From positions 29,977,979 through 30,041,978 of the forward strand of contig NC_088302.1 of assembly GCF_032854445.1 (NCBI RefSeq): a stretch of DNA of 64,000 bases, given 5' to 3'. Position numbers and translations under genes: made by a program. The stretch's first letter is position 1. Each line of letters starts with the position of its first letter. The DNA comes from Liolophura sinensis (Eukaryota > Mollusca > Polyplacophora > Chitonida > Chitonidae). Shown here piece by piece: positions 50,601-59,600 of the stretch. Below the pieces are notes generated by a model. It was not told the origin of the DNA, did no database searches, and saw nothing but the letters and a program-made list of their open reading frames with translations.

Positions 50601-53600
50601 GCGTTATATTTAACGGACTAATCTTCTGCATTAACAAAGCATAACTCAGACTACTTTCTGTTAAAATTAAAGGACAAAACAGCACCTGGCTAAAATATAT
50701 TTCAATCGAAAGCAGGAAACCCATGCTTTCTACAAAGTATCACACTGTACTGTGTTAATGAGATCTCACGGAATAACATGTAGAACACAGTGGCAATACT
50801 GCACAAATGGCTGGTATGAGTAGAGGCAGCCATCTTGAAAATTTTATGTACGGCTTAAGCTGTGACGTAGCCTTTACTCATTCACTCCATGAAGTGACAT
50901 GTGATAACTCAGAGCTACTGCATAAGGCATTATTTTGAGATTTACGACGATTTAGTTACGTGTAGCAGAAGGGACATTTCACAAAGTGTTGTGTGGCATG
51001 TTTGTATCATTTTCAGATCGTGTCAGATGTAAAAGCGGTTAATTTAAAGGCCGTGTAATATTCAACGACGGTATCACAAATTATGTCAGACAGTAGCATA
51101 CCGTCTCGGCCCAAACTGCATTTGTGTCCCCAAATACATTTTTGTCGTTGATTTTATCGTTTAGTCAGCAGTTTCTAAATAACAAATATCATTCATAAGG
51201 GATGCTGAAGGTTGATGGGAATGAGAAGACGGCATCTCACCGGACAATGCTTAAAATTAATTAAATCTTGTGATATAATTTCTTTTCTCTGAATTTATTA
51301 GAACTGAAGAATTGAAATATTGCTCTTTCGTCTTTCTCGCATACAAGGGGTGTTTTTTCTGCTTTCTTTTATAAAATACAGTAAAATTGTTGAAACGTCG
51401 TGTTTAAGCCGAGATGCTTTCTTTGACGTCAGCGATAGCTAGGTTAGCACTGCTTTCATCTTAGAAGCAACCACAACAAAATTGACGCATAAAAGAAACA
51501 GTCGAATGCCTAGATCAGCCTCAGTAGTGCTTAGATTTATTTCCATTTGTTTCAGAATTGGGCATGAATCCGGTTGTACAACAATCCTATTGTAATTTTG
51601 TAAACATTTAACAAGGGTTAAAATCACCAGCCCAACCCTTTCGGAGGCTACAATCTGAACCAGGAATACGCCAGCCATGCATTTGCCGTTAGGCTATTTA
51701 AACAGGGTCGCTGGAGTTCCTTGTAAATGATGTAGTAGACCAACTGTATCAACAGTTCAAGCAGTGGAAGAATATGTCTAATTTCCGAGAAAACTATTTA
51801 TCACTTGGGTCTTCATCGCTGAAGTCCGCGACTTTTATCTGCGATTCTGTAAGACGGGTCGGAAGTTGAGGGTCATGTGACCACCCTTTCTTGTTTAAAA
51901 CAAAATGGCCCTCCAGTGTTAAATCATTGGGGAAAGGGCATTTTCCTATGCGATAACGCTAAGACGACCGTTTTCTTCCCCCACGCCGTTTGTTACTGAG
52001 GAGATGACGTGGTCTCTAGCTTCCGATCCGTCTTATAGAATAGGCTATTGCTTAGATTATTTTTCGGAAAATACCTTCGACGTTAGAAAGCTAGAGTAAG
52101 CGTGATGTCAACTTTCTCTCGATCATGGAGATGTTTCACGAAACTATTACTTGGTTGACAAAAAATCTAAAAAATATTTAATGCCGGTCTAACATACTTT
52201 GAATGGTAGTCATTCAGTGGACATAAACATTAGTCAGGTGCTGTCTTTCACTTTAACAGATTATTCTTTGAGTGTGGAGTACTTTCTGCCTAAATTTCGT
52301 CTTACAAAGGAATCGCAAATAAGCCTGGAGTAATGGCAGCATATAATGACGGGAAATGTCACGCTGTTAAGTGCTCTTGACGTAACGTTGCAAAGCCTTG
52401 GTAAGACGGGCCCCATAATTGAAGCACAATGACGTAGCGGTACTTTCTACCAGTACTGCACCACAACAACTAGGCTGTACTTTCTGCTAGAATTGCGCAA
52501 CAGCGACGTCACAGGACTTTTTATTAATATTGCTGCTAAGAGCAGCAAAGTGCAGCTAAGCGGTAATCTCTACCAGGTTGCGGCACCACGAGGTAGCGGA
52601 ACTTTTGTATTTTCTACCATTTCTACCAACCTCGCAGCACAACAACGTAGCGATACATTACACCATTATTGTAGCACCACGATGTAGCGGAACTTTTCTA
52701 ATTTCTACTATTTTCTACCATGTCTATCAGCATTGCAGCACAACTACGTAGAGATACTCTACACCATTACTGTAGCACCACGCTTTCTGCCAGCACTGCA
52801 GAACAACAACGTAGTGGAACTCTCTACCAGTACTTTTTACCAGCACTGGAGCACAATGACTTGCTTGTACGCAGTTGTATGAATGCTGTGTCACAATTGT
52901 ATGAATGCAGTGTCACAGTTTTATGAATGCAGTGTCACAATTGTATGAATGCAGATAAAAATTCCCAATAAAGAACCTTTGGCAATTGGATGTGTTCCAT
53001 CACCTTTAAGTTAGGTACTCTCCATTATATCACGTTGTGTGTGTGTAGCCACACTCATTTGTTTAGTTATTATCTACATTAAGGGGCATACAATGTATAC
53101 ACGGGCAATAAGCTCGTGTGGACACATTTTTTCTTTATTTCTACAACGCGATTACAGGATTTACATGAATATTTTATAAGTGAGGCTCGGTTTACTGCTT
53201 AACCAGGCGTAATCACAAAAACTCACATCAGATTAGATATAATTACTTTATTGGCAATATAATATTCCAAGATCGATTTAGTCATGAGCTGCGTTCGGTT
53301 ATGCATACATGGCATCGTGTATCTATGAATACTGTACTATGAAAACAATACAAGGCTTTTTGTGAATGACAAAAATTCACATCACGTTGTTAACACGCAT
53401 ATAATGTGGCTTTGGTGCAGTGAAGGAGCCCACTGGGGCCAGCTTAATGGTATTGTAATACCCAGCTTATTAATCCATGCTGATTTTTTGCCTGACCTGA
53501 GCGTTATCAGGAATACGTGGTCTCTGTGGAAAGAACTCCACACTGGATTACTCACCATGTTAATCTCATTAACCCCGCTTAAACTCTGTACGTACACGGA

Positions 53601-56600
53601 TAAGTCCACATGGGTGATCCTATCTGAAAACAGAACACATACAAGTAATCAAGAAACGATGAAATAACACGCGTCGACAATACACGACCATTTCAGCAGA
53701 ATTCGTAGAATATGAGCGTTTGCTTTACATGGACAAAAACAATAAAGTAATAGATTTTTACTTATATGGGAATGCAATATAGAACTGAATATAAGCGATA
53801 CCAGTTTTACAAACATGTGGGTAAGATTGAGCTAGTTACAGCTCATTTTGTGGTGTGAAAGTTTGCTAGCAACCTGGGCTCTGTCCGGTTTCCTCCCGCC
53901 GTCCTAAGAGTGATTTAAACGTTTTCAATGTTTAGATTGCAAGCCTGACATTTTTGAAAAATCCCCTAGAGAGAAATTGGTAAGACCAATATAGTTCATG
54001 GTATGTAATACTGGAATCTAAAGTGTCAGACATATATACACTGTTAAAACTTATCTGTTAAAACTAAGACAATATTAGGTTGTCTGGGATATTATACAAC
54101 AGATTATGGTTTTGCAACGTAATACTGCGTTATGGTCAACACCATTCTCCGTTACACCAACAAAAGCATTCTGTTGAGATAATAGGACAAGACTGTTACA
54201 TACAACGTAATAATTTGTAGCATTAACGTGTTTTGACATCACTCAGAAGATATAACAGTATTTCAAGTTAACACAGTAGTTTTTAGAGTGTATTTTCAAT
54301 CTTGTCCCCTCCAAGGCAATACGTTCAGTATTCCTTCTTGTGCAGATATCGGCACGCCCACAACGTCATGTATTATAGAGAACAGGAAATTGACAACGAG
54401 AAAGTACAGCTTGGGTGCACCAAGTGTCGCATTCAGACAGTTTTTCAATCTTGTCCCCTCCACGGCAATACGTTCAGTATTCCTTCTTGTGCAGATATCG
54501 GCACGCCCACAACGTCATGTATTATAGAGAACAGGAAATTGACAACGAGAAAGTACAGCTTGGGTGCACCAAGTGTCGCATTCAGACAGAAGCACCGGTC
54601 TGGCAACCGCATATCAAAAAATGCCAAAGCCAGCTTAAGGCTTTGGATATATACTTTGGAATGCATGAGTGACTGGTGTTTAATTTCACTTTGGCAATAT
54701 TTCAGCCATATCGCAGCGAAAACATATTATTCAGTAAACAGTTATGGCTTACGACATGGGAATGACAATATCCACAATGAAAACAAAAGGACTGACGTGT
54801 TCCTGAGACGACGACGACTTAAATGGCTACAGAAGCAAAATTTGCCAATAGACCGTGTAAATCAGTCCATTTGTGGCAAACAAAAATTCTGCCGGATGTA
54901 GCCAACAGAATAATGATATTTACGACTGTGGCTAACTGAATCTTACTCCACAATGACTGGCCCAACCGTGTTCAATATAATCCCCTGATTCTTTTATCAG
55001 CGTCATACACCAGCCTTTTCCTCAGCGCACAAACAACTTCATTACAGTTTTTATATCATTTAAGAGCGTGATCGTTCTTAAGACACTCAAAATAAGTTCA
55101 GGCAATGACATTCCCCGCTGCTATCAGCCCAGGCAGGATCTCGCTGTCTGCCATTACTGACATCTTAGTCAAGCCTATATAGATAGTTCTGCTACACTGA
55201 TGTGTCCCGCACAGCCGCCATGCAGCCATTAACGCTGGCTATAAGTGTACCATTACCACTTGACGGTAACAGCAGCGCTCGTGTCAGCGTTTTGTGTTAA
55301 AATCCCTTTCTCCTTCCCCACACCGGCAAATTTCCCACAAGATATATAAATGTCAAGGAATCGCACTCCTTAGGAGGGATAAGATAATACGTCCAGCGAA
55401 GTCTCAATGGATAATCTCAAGGTGAAACTTTTTGGACTACACTTTTCATGGATGTTGCAAACTCCATAATAACCTCTTGATGGACACGGACAAAACCATT
55501 TTTTGTTTCATATGATGCTAGAATGTGTAAACAGTATTTGTTAATCACCTTTAAGATAAAAATCGGGAAATACACCCCATGTTAAATAGTTCCTTCGTTG
55601 GATTAAAATATTTTTGCAAGCCTTGTTTCAAAATTTACTTGTCGTTAATAAAACTACATATACACATCTATAAAACAAAACTTTTATAAAATAAAGCAAG
55701 CAAGAGATGAAAAGCAAGCAAGAGATGAAAGGAGTGGGACACAAAAAAAATCGAATACGTCTTTTTATTTTATGGATATATAACACTTGCAAGGAAGGAA
55801 TATATGTATATCTGTCCTTCATTTTTCTCTACAACTGTTCATCCAATCGCCCTCACTCCACAGATATATTGTTGTGAACTCAATGAACAGACCTTCCCGA
55901 AACCAAGAAAACGAAACTGACCAATCATAAGCCGTGTTGTTGAAATAGGTCAACCTGATGTCCTACACATTGGTTACAAATGTTCATTCTTTCTGTGACG
56001 TCAATTGCTTTCACCAGGAATGGAATGAAAAGTACTGTTGTCACAAGAAGGGGTGGTTGGACATTGGATATATTGGATTCATGTATTACAGTGTTGAGTG
56101 TCGAAAGCTTGTGTATGCAAATTAGACAATAATGGCATAACCTATCTTTTCAACGAAAACTGCCTTCAAACTTATCGGCTTGTAGATAAAACCTATATTC
56201 CTTAAATCTTGAAAAGGCTTTGTGGCTGCATGATCCGTCACTGTAATAAATTCATGTTTTCTATATCAATCTGATATCTCGATGAAACAAAATACTGCCC
56301 TTAGACGCGTGTTTTTGTTATTTATATATTTACAGACTCACCGTCGTTAGCCGTGGGCCTCACTCCAGGGTTGTAAGAGGATGTGTTGAACAACCGATCA
56401 AATAATTCCTCCAGAGTGGTGTTTTTTGAACCAGCCACCGTTACAACGGACAACAGCCTGAAATGCAAACGAGACAAAGAGTGAGACGCTGAAGCCATGG
56501 TATTAACAAAAGCAAAATAAAATCGATATTTTGCATGAGCGACTCATCGATTAAAGAACGTTAAATTGTAAATAGTATGCATTTGTATTGCTGAAAACCA

Positions 56601-59600
56601 TTTTTAATTTTCAGGACCTTTATGTGTGCCACCATTGTAATTTATGACTGTGAGACCCACATCGAAGTGTAGTCCAAAACGTTTCACCTTCAGTGTCAAG
56701 AATTGTGTGGTAAGTGGATGAACTTCCAAATGATGATTACATGCGAACGGACGATAGGTCACAAAATTGTACAAATAGCCGTGTTCTAGTTTCGTGAAGC
56801 ACACTTAGTTAAGTAATCTCTGACCTACCATGACAACACATGTTGTAGAGACATAAAGTGCACTTAGCTGAAAGGACAAGACAGCACCTGGCTAAAACAT
56901 ATTCCAGCCGAAAGCAGGATACTCAAGCTTTCTAAAAAGTATCATACTTTATTATTTTAATGAGATTGAATTCAATAACATGTGGAACAAAATGACAATC
57001 CTGCTCAAATGGCTGGTGTGAATCGAGGCAGACATCTTGAGAATTTTTTGCATTCAAACATGTTGCTATCAGACTGCGCGGCGGGCGTAGCCTTCACCCA
57101 CTCACTCCATGACGTGACACTACTGCATAAATCATGGTTTTGAGATCATTTACAACGATTTATTTACGTGTAACCGAAGGGACTACTTAGACACGCTGTT
57201 CAAATTATGCAAATGCATTTTTTGTCGTTCATGTTGGCGTTTAGTCAGCATGCAGTTGATAAATAACAAATAAAAGTCAGTGAAAAATTCATTAGGGATC
57301 TCATCGGACAACGCTTAAAATTAATCTCAAGTTTTTACAACCGAAGAATTTAATTTTTGACATTGTCTTTCTCGCATACAAGGGTGGTTTTTTGTATGTT
57401 TTTTTTATAAAATACAGTAAAATTATTGAAACACCGTGCTTAAACCTCAGTGGTGCTTTGATTTAGTTCCATTTCTGTCAGAAATGAGTATGAATCCTGA
57501 TGTACAGCAACCCTACTGTAATTTTGTAAACATATAATAGGGTCAGAATTACCGCAAGCGGCACAATCCCTTCGGAGGTCACGACCTGAACCAAGAATTT
57601 GACCGTGCATTTGCAGGCTACTCGTAAACTGTATAAATGATATGTTAGACCTACTTTGTGAACAGGTCAAGCAGTAGAAGAAATTTCCTTCGAGTATGTC
57701 CATTTTCTGAGAAAGCTATTTATAACTTGGTCCTTCGTCGCCAAAGTCCAAAACTTTAATCTGGCGTCACCTTGCTTTCGATAATGGAGACGCGCTGAAG
57801 CTGTGACAAGACGAGCTTTTGCTAAACTTTTACTTGGTTGAAAAAAAAATTAAAAAATATTTAATGCCGGTTTAAGATACTTTGAATGGTAGTCTTTTAA
57901 TGAACATAATCATTAGTCAGATGCTGTCTTTCACTTTAACTCTAAATACGCTTCATGAAACCGGTCCCTAGCCCTTAGAATGAAACGAGTGTAACTCCGA
58001 GAGTAAAAAAGCCATTTTTGTGATCCCATTCCTTCTCGGAGAGATTTTCAAAATTTAGAGATATGCTTTGTTCTGGGCAAATTTGGTTGCCGCTTCAGTA
58101 AACGCACGCGCGTATCGTCATGCGAGGATTACTTCACCATGGGTAATTACGTGTATGGGCGTAGTCAGTGCCGAGTGCGCCATGTGAGGAACGAAACCTT
58201 GATATGTGATTGTATTTCATTCTTGCCTATCTTTGAACATATATATATGCAATCACGTTGACTTAAATAGCATAACGCTTTGCCCACGTTCACCATTAGC
58301 TGAACCAATCTCATTAACACTGCGGCCTTGAACAGCTAAAACGGTTGTTTAAAGGGAAAACAAAAGCACTAAGGTTTGTTTGTACAGCAGTGATACTTCA
58401 AAGAACCAACAGAAAGCGATTTATTCCTGGAAAATTGACGCTAATATTTGCATTGCGAAATGAGAGTGCAAAATACCCGACCTTGGTAAAGGGTTCGTGC
58501 AACAGCTGTCGGTGTCATAACTCAACGGTGACTTTCATCTCTTACAACACTAACCGAGAAACAGTTGGTGTTTTCTTTTGGATTCCTTCCTTGACGTACA
58601 TGCGATGCATAAAAAGATAATCTTGAGTATTTTATCTATCATGATGATCGATAGATAATCCGTGTAATGAAGTCAACCCGTATGTATGATACTGTAAGAT
58701 ACATTCAGGCTTACGCGCAGTATGCTGTACAGGCAAATCTTACTGTGTTTCTTGAAATGATATCCATTTATTTATTTATTTATTTTTATAAATCAAGTAG
58801 ATTACATATGTACACATATTCGATGACCGTCAGTTTAATGGGGGTGAAAGCCGTACAGTGCCCAGCTTAAACCACTGAGTTTTGACAATTTACCCACCAA
58901 CTTTGCCACGTGTGACATGCGAAATATGGGTGGTAATAGGCAAGCGGCCTTCGTGTAAGACCACACAAGAGGTAGCCATCGACCACTTCTTGTCACCAAG
59001 GCCCTCCGATAATTGGAAGCAGAGATTCAAGAAAATACCCTATTCGAGAAATGGAGTGAACCAATTTTCCGGGTACAGTAAGTTTAAAAGGTAACCTCCT
59101 CCCTGCTCTTGAAATAACAGGCAAGTGTATACAGCCATTTCCTTATTCTTGCAAATATTATCCTTAATCCAGTTAACTTCTCATGTTAAAACTTGCAATC
59201 ATTCAAAGTACAAATCTTACTCTGTAGGTGATATTCTAGCCTTTTACGCTTTGCGCGTAGTTTCCTCCCACCATAATGCTGGTTGCCGTCTTATAAGTGA
59301 AACATTTTTGATTACGGCGTAAAACACCAATCAAATAAATAAATAAATCTTTGCGCGTACATCTGAACGTGTATACACTGAAGTGAAGGAGATCCGTACA
59401 TTCCGTTTCTTTCACCAAAAACTGTTGACCTTGAAATAACACTAGTCTAATTTCGTATAGATTCTTTACCATTTTTCCACCAGGAATATTTATTTAACAG
59501 ATTGTAGAGGTGTTATGAAACACCATACGCTGCTGCTGCTTCATATCTCAGCTGCCACTGTTTGGTTTATGACAAACTTTGTTGTGCTGAAAAATTTGTG

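Noticed and set aside
54302-54901. 199-codon plus-strand frame
   Set aside because: It spans the 149-bp tandem duplication inside a channel intron and has no recognisable domain.
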